Of a stretch of DNA of 64,000 nt, positions 1 to 7,165 are shown piece after piece (positions within the stretch are counted from its first letter, which is position 1; each line of letters begins with the position of its first letter). A model generated the notes under the pieces. It saw only the letters and a list, made by a program, of their open reading frames with translations. It was not told the DNA's origin and did no database searches. The stretch is taken from the NCBI RefSeq assembly GCF_002744175.1, contig NZ_NKHF01000023.1, positions 79,846 to 143,845 on the forward strand, given 5' to 3'. Made by a program: the position numbers and the translations under genes. The DNA is from Pseudoalteromonas piscicida. GTDB lineage: Bacteria > Pseudomonadota > Gammaproteobacteria > Enterobacterales > Alteromonadaceae.

Positions 1-377
1 TCACGTTCAATTTGGTAGAGATAAATTGCTTGCCCATGAACATCTAACACCGCAAATTCAGCTCTGTTTTTCAGCTTTGTATCACTGACTAACCAATTCG
101 CTTTTGATTGTTCTAAAGTGTGCTCGATTTGTGCGGTAGTAAAAAAATGGGGTACTGGAATAGACACTTTATTCGCTTGTAACAATGCAAAGTCAACGAC
201 CAACCAAGCAATCGAGTTGTCTAAAGAAACCGCAACCCCTTCTCCTTTCATCAAGATAAAGCGCTGAGCTAGCACCTGCGTATACGCCTTGACTTCAGCG
301 AAAGTAAGACGAGTTTGCTCTTGCTGTAAAATCACATCATGATTTTGATGTGGCAGCTTTTTTAAGAAATTACACAT
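1..377 (-). CDS. AMP-dependent synthetase/ligase (acyl-CoA ligase-like), N-terminal part
   Basis: Only the first ~125 residues are in the window; the gene runs off the left edge. The translation from an ATG at 377 shows the usual N-terminal part of ANL-superfamily adenylating enzymes: LTFAEVKAYTQVLAQRF, then GVAVSLDNSIAWLVVDFALL and a VSIPVPHFFTTAQIEHTL stretch, matching the part of FadD-type ligases that comes before the AMP-binding P-loop. Such enzymes activate a carboxylic acid with ATP to an acyl-adenylate. Its ATG lies inside the last codons of the hemolysin-family gene (8-bp overlap), so the two are translationally coupled. An AMP ligase downstream of a thermostable-hemolysin gene is a recurrent arrangement in vibrios and relatives. 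The acyl substrate cannot be told from this fragment. Confidence 0.85.
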   Translation of the reverse strand, partial: MCNFLKKLPHQNHDVILQQEQTRLTFAEVKAYTQVLAQRFILMKGEGVAVSLDNSIAWLVVDFALLQANKVSIPVPHFFTTAQIEHTLEQSKANWLVSDTKLKNRAEFAVLDVHGQAIYLYQIER

Positions 378-1008
378 ATAAAAACGCCTCTTTTAAACTC
401 GCCACTTCAACATTAAGTCCTTGTAATAAGTGTTGATACACTTCGGTGCTGGTGATCACTTGCAGGGCTTGTTGTAAGTCAACGGAACACACCATAGGCG
501 CACATTCATAATAACTGCCATAATCTTTGGCTGAGGCGATGGTGTCATGTGCCAAAGAGATCTTATTGACCTCGACTTGGCATAGCTTCATTAGTGCACG
601 AACCTGTTTAGTTGCCGTAAAGACTAAATAGCGGACATCGCTTTCAAGTAAGGCTTGGGTTAGTACAATAAAATGACCAAGTGTTGCCATGCGCCCAGTT
701 GAGAACAAGTTACCAAGCTCAGCGATGTGACTGCGCTTGGCAACCATAGACAAGCATTGCTCGATGGGGTGATTAAGATATTGTTCCACGAACAAAGGTT
801 CTTTGGTTGCGAACCTAAGACCTAAAAAGCAATCCGTTTGACGGTAATTTAGGTGACTCAAAAGCGGATAATATTCATGAATATCCGCACCGAAAGCGTG
901 GGCAAATCCTCTGTGGATCGCGTGCTCTAACTCTTCGCGAGCAGCGCTCGTTTTATTTGCCCATCTAAGCCGGCTTGGCGTATTAAATGTTTGTAGTGCT
1001 TCGCCCAT
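370..1008 (-). CDS. Thermostable hemolysin family protein
   Basis: A 212-residue protein of the T_hemolysin family, named after the Vibrio delta-VPH protein. Family-like stretches include LGLRFATKEPLFVEQYLNHP, IAELGNLFSTGRMATLGHF, YLVFTATKQVRALM and the late YGSYYE...P.V segment. The layout resembles a GNAT-like acyl-transferase or autoinducer-synthase fold, so actual hemolysis is doubtful. The ATG at 1008 is preferred over a GTG at 1017 because an AAGG motif lies ten bases upstream. There is no signal peptide. The 3' end overlaps the start of the AMP ligase by 8 bp. This coupling suggests the two enzymes work on the same acyl substrate, which is inference. Confidence 0.85.
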   Translation of the reverse strand: MGEALQTFNTPSRLRWANKTSAAREELEHAIHRGFAHAFGADIHEYYPLLSHLNYRQTDCFLGLRFATKEPLFVEQYLNHPIEQCLSMVAKRSHIAELGNLFSTGRMATLGHFIVLTQALLESDVRYLVFTATKQVRALMKLCQVEVNKISLAHDTIASAKDYGSYYECAPMVCSVDLQQALQVITSTEVYQHLLQGLNVEVASLKEAFLYV

Positions 1009-1112
1009 CGTTTTCACACCTTTTCCGTTTTGATGTAATAACTTTAAAAAGCGAAAATTAAGAAAACCTTAAGTTTGAAAAAAGTTGAAAAAAACATTGC
1101 AAGCTATAAAGG

Positions 1113-2531
1113 CTAAAACGCTTGCTTGCGACTATGAAAAAATACGACAACAAGCGAAAATAATATAAACAGTGCCGCGAGTAAAAAGGTCATTGAAAAT
1201 GCCATGTTCAGCTGTGAGAGGCTTGCCAGCGCTGCACTTTGTGCTTGCAGCAGTGTACTAAATACCCCCGCCAGTAACGAAGCTCCAGTCATCAACCCTA
1301 GGTTTTTACTGAGGTTGATTAAACCCGATGCCATGCCCTTTTCATTTTCTGCAACCGTTGTCATTACAAAAGTATGATGCGCGGCAAGAAACAACTGCCT
1401 CCCAGGTGTTAACACCAACAACGCAATAATATAGCCATACAGACCACATTGTGAGGGTAAGAGAGCAAAACTTAGGGTGCCAATAAATATCATCAGTAAG
1501 CCTAAAAGCATGGCAAACGCGATACCACAACGATCAACCACCTCGCCTGAAGGATAACCAGCAACAGCTGCAATAAACGGTCCAATCGACACGATAACTC
1601 CAACGGCCACAGGGCTTAGCTCTAATGCATACGTTAAGTAAAAAGGCCCCACAACCAAAGTCGACATCGCGATGGCATCCACTATAAAACTCACTATGAA
1701 TGAAGTATTACGTAACTTATGCTGAAGAAAAACCAAACTCACCAATGGAAACTGAGTGCGCTTTTGACTGCGTACAAAACAATAAATAAAAACCATAGCG
1801 AACAAGAAAAATACGCTATGTAAGGCCGTATTGAACGAGCTACTCGATGGCATAGCCAACACGTAAAACAAACATGCAACCAATAACCACAGGCTTCCCA
1901 TTCCATCAAAGCGCTGCGAGCCACTTGAGTTTACTACATCGTCTGGCAGACACTTTATCATTAACCAGTAGGCTACGCCGCCTAGCAGCACCAATACTGC
2001 AAAAGTAAACTGCCACGATAGCCATTCTAAAATAGCGCCACTAAGCAAGGGCCCAAGTGCTGTACCAATCGCAGCGGTAGACCCGAGCAACCCCATCGCC
2101 AAACCCTCTTTGCCCTTTGGCATCACAGAGCTTGCAAGCGCAAATACTTGAGAGAGTAATAACGCCGCGCCCACACCTTGTAACAGCCTAGCGGCAATCA
2201 ACATCCAAAGGTTTACGCTCAGCCCCGCGGCAACAGATGCCACGCCAAATATAACGACTCCTATGCGTAACGATCTTTTACGGCCGATACGATCTCCAAT
2301 GGCACCGGCACCAAGAATACACGAAGTCACCGCAAGCAAATAAGCCACCACCACCCAGTTGACCCGAGCCTGAGCAGCTCCAAACACCTCAGCAAGTGTT
2401 GGCAATAATACATTGATGCTACTCATTCCGAGTGTGGGTAGAATAAGTACCATAGCCAAACAAAATAAAATCAGCTTTGGTCCAGTTCCCTGTGCTGCCG
2501 TATCTTCTGCGTTTGAGGTGCCTTCTAACAT
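1113..2531 (-). CDS. MFS transporter, DHA2-like (EmrB/QacA) drug exporter
   Basis: A 472-residue integral membrane protein with about 14 hydrophobic segments, the usual length for DHA2 drug:H+ antiporters. The loop after TM2 carries GDRIGRKRSLRIG, the MFS motif A, and GVGAALLLSQVFALASSVMP follows as in EmrB/QacA exporters. The N-terminus is short and cytoplasmic. It is likely an inner-membrane efflux pump for amphipathic drugs or metabolites; no membrane-fusion partner is encoded next to it. The promoter region carries a MerR-type operator with a 19-bp spacer (2573-2603), which suggests induction by a ligand- or redox-sensing MerR-family activator encoded elsewhere. The transported substrate is unknown. 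Confidence 0.9.
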   Translation of the reverse strand: MLEGTSNAEDTAAQGTGPKLILFCLAMVLILPTLGMSSINVLLPTLAEVFGAAQARVNWVVVAYLLAVTSCILGAGAIGDRIGRKRSLRIGVVIFGVASVAAGLSVNLWMLIAARLLQGVGAALLLSQVFALASSVMPKGKEGLAMGLLGSTAAIGTALGPLLSGAILEWLSWQFTFAVLVLLGGVAYWLMIKCLPDDVVNSSGSQRFDGMGSLWLLVACLFYVLAMPSSSSFNTALHSVFFLFAMVFIYCFVRSQKRTQFPLVSLVFLQHKLRNTSFIVSFIVDAIAMSTLVVGPFYLTYALELSPVAVGVIVSIGPFIAAVAGYPSGEVVDRCGIAFAMLLGLLMIFIGTLSFALLPSQCGLYGYIIALLVLTPGRQLFLAAHHTFVMTTVAENEKGMASGLINLSKNLGLMTGASLLAGVFSTLLQAQSAALASLSQLNMAFSMTFLLAALFILFSLVVVFFHSRKQAF

Positions 2532-2572
2532 GTGTTACCACTCCTACCATTGCGCCATGTCTGAATGCATTA

Positions 2573-2603
2573 ACTTTACTACTTGAAGTCAACTTGAGGT
2601 CAA
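2573..2603 (-). promoter_or_regulatory. MerR-family-type promoter/operator of the MFS gene
   Basis: On the minus strand TTGACC (2598-2603) and TAAAGT (2573-2578) are separated by 19 bp, the overlong spacing typical of MerR-activated promoters. The spacer carries the imperfect dyad CTCAAGTTGACTTCAAG, 3 mismatches away from a SoxR box over 18 bp. The -10 lies 42 bp from the ATG of the exporter gene. Two similar elements occur at 7051-7081 and 15040-15070. Confidence 0.65.
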
Positions 2604-2822
2604 GAGTGTAGCTGGGTTTAAAACTTGATTGGATTAACAGCAAAGACGAACAATAAATAATTGTTTTTACTTCTTTTAATTTTGTACTTGTACAGATGTT
2701 TTTGAGGAAAAGTGCACTATAGAAAACAGGTACATTTATTAATGCATTGAAAAGAAAGTTTCAGTATGATGATTTATTGGCCACTTTGGAAATAATAACA
2801 ACATAATAAATAAGGAATAGTG

Positions 2823-3695
2823 ATGAAATACCTTGCCATTTTTTTGCTCATATTTGCCTCTTTTCAGAACCATGCGGTTGTCAAAAGACATGATGTTGAC
2901 CCTGATTTGTATAAAGTTAACAGCATCCCCCAGTTTTATGTTGATATGCCATTTCAAGGCGGTTCAGTGTTAATCGATAAACATTGGTTATTGGCACCAG
3001 CTCACGTCATTTATACGTTTATGTATGACTATCAAGACAAACCTATCATGGTGCATGGTGTTGAAAATCAAATTGCACAAATCATTATTCATCCGGATTA
3101 CAAAAAGGTAGAAGGTGATTGGAGTGAAGGCGACCCGGCACCACTTATGGAACAATTAAATAACGCGAAAGACATTGCGTTAATTCGCTTAAGCAAGCCT
3201 GTAACACACATTCAACCCATCGCTATATATGAAGGAAATGAAGAGTTAGGCATGGAAATAACTGGATTTGGTCGCGGCGCTATCGGAACGGGGATAACGG
3301 GTGAAGAGCACGACTCTGAGGGACCAAGCCTAACGACCTATGCATGGTATCAAGTCACCAAATTTTTCTCAGATTGGGCGTTCACTCAAGACGACTATCA
3401 AATGCATGTTTACAACAACGTGATCACAGAAGCAAAAGCCCACTGGCTCAGATTTACCTTCGAACAAGGAGCCGATGCGCTACCGTTAGAGGGCACCATA
3501 GGCTCTGGAGATAGCGGCGGCGCAGCAATCATTTATCAAGGGTCAACACCGGTATTGGTTGGATTAGCTGCATGGAGAGAAATTGAAGGCGATTTGGAAA
3601 GTTATACTTTAGGTAAATACGGTTCAACAGCAGTATTAACGCGTGTATCTTATTACCAAGATTGGATAAATAAGCATATCAATAAATTAAATTGA
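2823..3695 (+). CDS. Secreted trypsin-like serine protease (S1 family)
   Basis: A 290-residue protein with an N-terminal signal peptide (MKYLAIFLLIFASFQNHA). The S1 triad is visible: His61 in WLLAPAHVI (a variant of the usual TAAHC, without the Cys), Asp117 in AKDIALIRL and Ser231 in GSGDSGGA. The protein has no other domain and probably ends up in the periplasm or outside the cell as a digestive or processing protease. ATG 2823 is chosen over the in-frame GTG at 2820 because AAGGA lies six bases before it. Flanking genes are unrelated, so it appears to be a single-gene unit. Substrate specificity cannot be inferred with confidence. Confidence 0.88.
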   Translation: MKYLAIFLLIFASFQNHAVVKRHDVDPDLYKVNSIPQFYVDMPFQGGSVLIDKHWLLAPAHVIYTFMYDYQDKPIMVHGVENQIAQIIIHPDYKKVEGDWSEGDPAPLMEQLNNAKDIALIRLSKPVTHIQPIAIYEGNEELGMEITGFGRGAIGTGITGEEHDSEGPSLTTYAWYQVTKFFSDWAFTQDDYQMHVYNNVITEAKAHWLRFTFEQGADALPLEGTIGSGDSGGAAIIYQGSTPVLVGLAAWREIEGDLESYTLGKYGSTAVLTRVSYYQDWINKHINKLN

Positions 3696-3958
3696 TTTCA
3701 GGAGCGACTAAATAATGACATAGTTAACAAGTCGGTAGTGACAAAGTAGTCGATTTTAGATCAGAAAAGAGGCGAGTGTTAGAGCCTTTTTACAAACCCT
3801 ATGTGGCGTTATGCCAAGAATACAAGCGCAGGGAATCTACTCAGCTATGTAATGAGAAATGTGCTCACCTCTTACATCACCTTAAAAAAATGCCCACACC
3901 GTATGAGTAAAGTAGTTTCGATCAGCATTACCTTTTATGCTCATAAATTTAAGTGGTA

Positions 3959-3978
3959 AGCGGCTTGTGGCAGCCGCT
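3959..3978 (-). terminator. Hairpin downstream of the 203-residue secreted-protein gene
   Basis: A perfect 7-bp inverted repeat (AGCGGCT / AGCCGCT) sits 14 bases past the stop codon of the minus-strand gene ending at 3992. No strong T-run follows on that strand, so termination is plausible but not certain. Confidence 0.4.
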
Positions 3979-3991
3979 AGTATTTTAAACG

Positions 3992-4603
3992 TTAAATATC
4001 GTTGTCTTTATTACCTGGTTGTCGAACCAAACCTTCATAGATTACCTTTCTTACTGGCCGGAGGGCTAGATGCTCTATAGCTCGAAACATAGGTGTTGTA
4101 CGATAGTATTGGTGTACTCCTCCGTCTCCATAAGAAACATTAAATGACGAACCATATTGCACCCCTGCATGAGCAGCGGCAGTGTCAGCCCAATCACCAA
4201 AGCTTCCTTCGCGAAGAGCCCTCTCACATGCATCAATACAATTAACCGTAATACGCTCTACCTCTGGAGCATCCTCCCTGCGTTCAAAGTGCTCAGAGCT
4301 CCAATTGGTCTGTTCTAGGTGAAGTACTCCATCTGTCAATATTGATTCAAGCTCAGTTCTTGATAAACCATATTGCGCTTGTAGGTCAGATTTAACGCTA
4401 TCAATTGAAGCTGTCAAACGTGTTAAATCCGCTTTAGTCGTTGAGCGCATATTTAACGAAGATATTTCGACAAGTGTAGGGTTTGAGTAATAAATTTGAT
4501 GAATATCCAAAATTTCGGCTTCACCAATAGTGGCCGTTTCTGCAGCATTAACAAAGGAACTGCTAAATAGTGCACTAGCAGCGAGTAACATTTTAAATTT
4601 CAT
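3992..4603 (-). CDS. Secreted protein of unknown function (203 aa)
   Basis: I do not recognise a family. The protein starts with a clear signal peptide (MKFKMLLAASALFSSSFVNAA, AxA-like cleavage site). The mature part has a helical segment (roughly residues 50-95, STTKADLTRLTASIDSVKSD) and a single Cys pair in VNCIDACERAL that could form a disulphide. The C-terminal third is rich in Tyr, Arg and His. A GC-rich hairpin follows the gene. It is probably a periplasmic or secreted accessory protein transcribed alone. Confidence 0.65.
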   Translation of the reverse strand: MKFKMLLAASALFSSSFVNAAETATIGEAEILDIHQIYYSNPTLVEISSLNMRSTTKADLTRLTASIDSVKSDLQAQYGLSRTELESILTDGVLHLEQTNWSSEHFERREDAPEVERITVNCIDACERALREGSFGDWADTAAAHAGVQYGSSFNVSYGDGGVHQYYRTTPMFRAIEHLALRPVRKVIYEGLVRQPGNKDNDI

Positions 4604-5335
4604 TATATAATTTCCTTATTAGCAATCACCCTAATGGGTAAAAAACAATAACAAAAAAAACACTTTACAGCCAACAAATTTACCCAAATTTAAAGCAACA
4701 GGTCATTCCTGAATATTTACGTTTTAATACTTAGGATGGCCGAACCAAATAAATCCAGACTGAGCATTATCTTTATCAACAGTTCTGTTATTGCATAGCG
4801 CTTTTGCCCAGCAATATGCACATGCATATTTTCATGCATCGCGATCACCAAATAACATTGATGCCGATCACTTTTGCCAAAAATGTTATTGAGCGATCGA
4901 CTTAGGTTATTCGCTGATCGACTTGATGTTATTGACGTAAAAACTACCCTTTCTCTCACATAGAAATCGCTGACACCCACCACTAACTTGCCCTATTTTG
5001 CACACAGGTCATATTTTTTATGCATCAATTGGCTCTGAGCATATTGCGCGCCCTCGTGGCGAGGCGAGAATTTTGGTCATGGAGTCAGAGGGTAGTGTAT
5101 AAAAAACTAGTGTAGCTATGATCCACTCCCCTTATTTAGACAAACAAAGAAGTGGTTTAGATGAGCGAACTAATGTAGGGTTTGTTCAGATGAATTAGTT
5201 AAGATAAACGCTAATTTTGCTATATTAGCTTTTGGTTCATTCCTTGAACTTTGCAACTCAGGTAAGTAAATTTAAAGCGGGATTAAAGGCAGATACATGC
5301 CTTGTCATTTGCTTTAATGTTGAAGTTTATGAGTC
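4604..5335 (-). other. 732-bp intergenic region with imperfect short repeats
   Basis: No convincing gene. An 88-codon open frame on the minus strand (4717-4983) has no family resemblance and lies over a patch of repeats. Between about 4840 and 4950 there are imperfect ~21-bp units of the type GTTATT...GATCGACTT, three in one direction and diverged inverted copies just upstream, with several GATC sites. An AT-rich stretch with weak promoter-like sequence follows at 5090-5300. It reads as a repeat-containing spacer. Confidence 0.4.
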
Positions 5336-5539
5336 TTAAGACTGTCTATTGATGAAACGTTCAGCACGAGCAAAGAGCTTATCACACTTACTTTTTTGCT
5401 CGCTATACTCGGGTGAATCTTCTGCAAGCGCGTCAAGTACTTCTTTTTCTTGACGATATTCGCCTACCACTTGTTCAAGTTTACCTTCAAAATCCTCTTT
5501 TCGTGTTTTTTTACTACTTTGTCTTCTTGGTCTGGCCAT
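5336..5539 (-). CDS. Small basic protein of unknown function (67 aa)
   Basis: The 67-residue product begins with a strongly basic stretch (MARPRRQSSKKTRKEDF) and continues as a predicted coiled coil or helix rich in Glu, Lys and Gln (EGKLEQVVGEYRQEKEVLDAL...). A good ribosome-binding site (AAGAGAAG) lies seven bases before the ATG, which supports real translation. Basic head plus acidic helix suggests nucleic-acid or ribosome association, but this is only a guess. It lies upstream of and codirectional with nothing obvious; the next minus-strand gene starts over 250 bp away. Confidence 0.55.
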   Translation of the reverse strand: MARPRRQSSKKTRKEDFEGKLEQVVGEYRQEKEVLDALAEDSPEYSEQKSKCDKLFARAERFINRQS

Positions 5540-5810
5540 AATTTACTTCTCTTTAAATCAAAGTCTAATAATTTTTCGCTCTCGTTCGAGGTTAATATTA
5601 TTTGACTTACTTTATTCAAGGACTGATACTCAATCACTTTTTAACATTATAAAATAAAAGATATAAATCCAAAACTCATAATAATCCCCATCGAAATTCT
5701 AAAGAAAGTCAATAAAATGGAGTTCTATGAAGTTTTAGTATTAATATCGGAATGAAGTTTTGCTTTTAGAGGGGATAAAGACTGGAAGTTTATTCCAGTC
5801 TAGGTGCTAC

Positions 5811-6023
5811 TTACACTAATGTAACGTTAGCGGCATTAGGGCCTTTCGCCCCTTGCTCAATGTCAAAAGCCACTTTCTGGCCTTCGCTCAATGTTTTAAA
5901 ACCTTCACTTACAATTGATTTAAAGTGAACAAAAACATCCGCACTGCCATTTTCAGGCGTAATAAAGCCAAAGCCTTTTAACTCATTAAACCATTTTACT
6001 GAACCTAAAGTCTTGTTAGACAT
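5811..6023 (-). CDS. Cold-shock domain protein (CspA family)
   Basis: A 70-residue single-domain cold-shock protein, the standard length for the family. It binds single-stranded RNA and DNA and acts as an RNA chaperone. RNP1 is KGFGFI and RNP2 is VFVHF, both intact, and the start [19 protein letters not shown] is typical. The roughly 100-base leader upstream (6024-6130) is AT-rich and could contain the regulatory 5' UTR seen in cold-inducible csp genes, but no known element was identified. Whether it is cold-induced or constitutive cannot be decided from sequence. Confidence 0.93.
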   Translation of the reverse strand: MSNKTLGSVKWFNELKGFGFITPENGSADVFVHFKSIVSEGFKTLSEGQKVAFDIEQGAKGPNAANVTLV

Positions 6024-6276
6024 ATATACCTCGATATATTAAAAAATTTAGTTACTAAGCATGTAATAAAGGAAAAGATATCGCAGAGCATATATGACGA
6101 ACTGATTCGAAAGGAAACTGAGAAGAACTTGATCTAAATGTTACATTAATAGGTAACTTATTGAGCCACCCACTATACACGAAATATAACTAATAGATAT
6201 AAGTTTCTTTTTTTATTTTATTTATTCAGCCAAATCAACATTTCTTCAAGCCTCACAACTAAAAAAGAGAGGCAAA

Positions 6277-6792
6277 CTACACCTCACTCACATACTGGAT
6301 CATGCGCCCTGAGCGCTTTTCTTCTTTGAAGTCACAACTGGTTAGACGATATTGAATAAAGTCGTCTGTTAAGCAATGGGTATCGTGAATATCCCCTGGT
6401 AAAAACACGCGACAATCACCGGCTTTTAGCGTTTCTTTTCCTCGAGATACAAGGTGGGTCTTGCCGTTTGCTGTGGTGATAGATTTATAGGTTGTCATTT
6501 CCATTACGCCAGACTGCACTGCATAAAATACCCAACCTGCACCGTGATCATGGGGTGGCCGATACGTACCCTTGTCTTCGGCGTGCACTAACAACATAAA
6601 CCCATATTTGGGGTCTCGGTACAGTGTTTTTGCTGCTAGCCTTTCACGCATGATACTTTCGAGCCAAGGCTCGTGTTGTGACGACTCGGTGAGCTCGCTT
6701 AGTAACTCACGTATGGTTACTGTGGTGCTTGAGTTTAAGCCACTCCAATTGGCTTTGATGTCGTTGATGATCCTATCTAAGCTGCTTTGCAT
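6277..6792 (-). CDS. Cupin-fold protein, cysteine dioxygenase-like
   Basis: A 171-residue single-domain protein with a cupin metal site: PPHDHGAGWVFYAV carries the HxH pair, and the second cupin motif is GDCRVFLPGDIHDTH, with His as further ligand. The layout matches the cysteine-dioxygenase-like metal-dependent enzymes of the double-stranded beta-helix superfamily, which oxidise small thiols or related compounds with Fe(II) and O2. The real substrate is unknown. A MerR-type promoter (7051-7081) points toward the gene from 260 bp upstream, with a dispersed repeat in between. No cotranscribed partner is apparent. Confidence 0.7.
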   Translation of the reverse strand: MQSSLDRIINDIKANWSGLNSSTTVTIRELLSELTESSQHEPWLESIMRERLAAKTLYRDPKYGFMLLVHAEDKGTYRPPHDHGAGWVFYAVQSGVMEMTTYKSITTANGKTHLVSRGKETLKAGDCRVFLPGDIHDTHCLTDDFIQYRLTSCDFKEEKRSGRMIQYVSEV

Positions 6793-6842
6793 TGTTTTTC
6801 CTCTTACTTTTTGTTCAGTACCATTGGTTTAGTAATCCACCG

Positions 6843-7047
6843 AGGTTTGGATAAGTAATGAGCTAACTCATTGTTTTTAAAATCGCATTAAATTATTCCC
6901 TTATCTAGCCAGTGAGTTTTGGGGATAACCCCGCCCTCGCGCCCTGCTACCGCCTTGGTACCTACATCCTTGTAGGCAAGGCGAGTTTTCGCAGTTGGCG
7001 CTAACACTGACTGTTAGAAAGGTATTAATTACCCGAAGCTCTGGTTA
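6843..7047. repeat. Dispersed structured intergenic repeat, copy 1
   Basis: About 200 bp that recur, clearly diverged, at 22413-22620 and as a degenerate piece near 35805-35962. Shared landmarks are GTTTGGATA, TCTAGCCAG, TTTGGGGATAAC, CCTGCTACCGCC, AGAAAGG and ATTAATTACCCGAAGCTC. Copy 1 has a compound hairpin, CGCCTTG-gta-CCTACA-tcct-TGTAGG-CAAGGCG (6951-6983), so it could form a stable RNA or cruciform. It contains no open reading frame. It may be a MITE-like or REP-like element. Confidence 0.7.
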
Positions 7048-7050
7048 ATT

Positions 7051-7081
7051 AGCTTACAACTTCAAGTTGACTTTAAGTCAA
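7051..7081 (-). promoter_or_regulatory. MerR-family-type promoter/operator, second copy
   Basis: Minus-strand TTGACT (7076-7081) and TAAGCT (7051-7056) are 19 bp apart. The spacer holds the dyad ACTTAAAGTCAACTTGAAGT, which resembles the elements at 2573-2603 and 15040-15070. It points toward the cupin gene beginning at 6792, with the dispersed repeat in between, so a long leader would result if active. Confidence 0.5.
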
Positions 7082-7165
7082 GCAGGTAAGCAATAGAGGA
7101 ATTAAGAGAACTTGTTGACGTATGTTTCTGGCAGTTTTTACAGCTCAACTATCAAACTACTTAAA

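Noticed and set aside
4717..4983. 88-codon minus-strand open frame in the 4604-5335 spacer
   Set aside because: No recognisable family, lies on imperfect repeats rich in GATC words and lacks a convincing ribosome-binding site; treated as non-coding.
6843..7047. Insertion sequence
   Set aside because: No open reading frame or terminal inverted repeats were seen; only a structured non-coding repeat.
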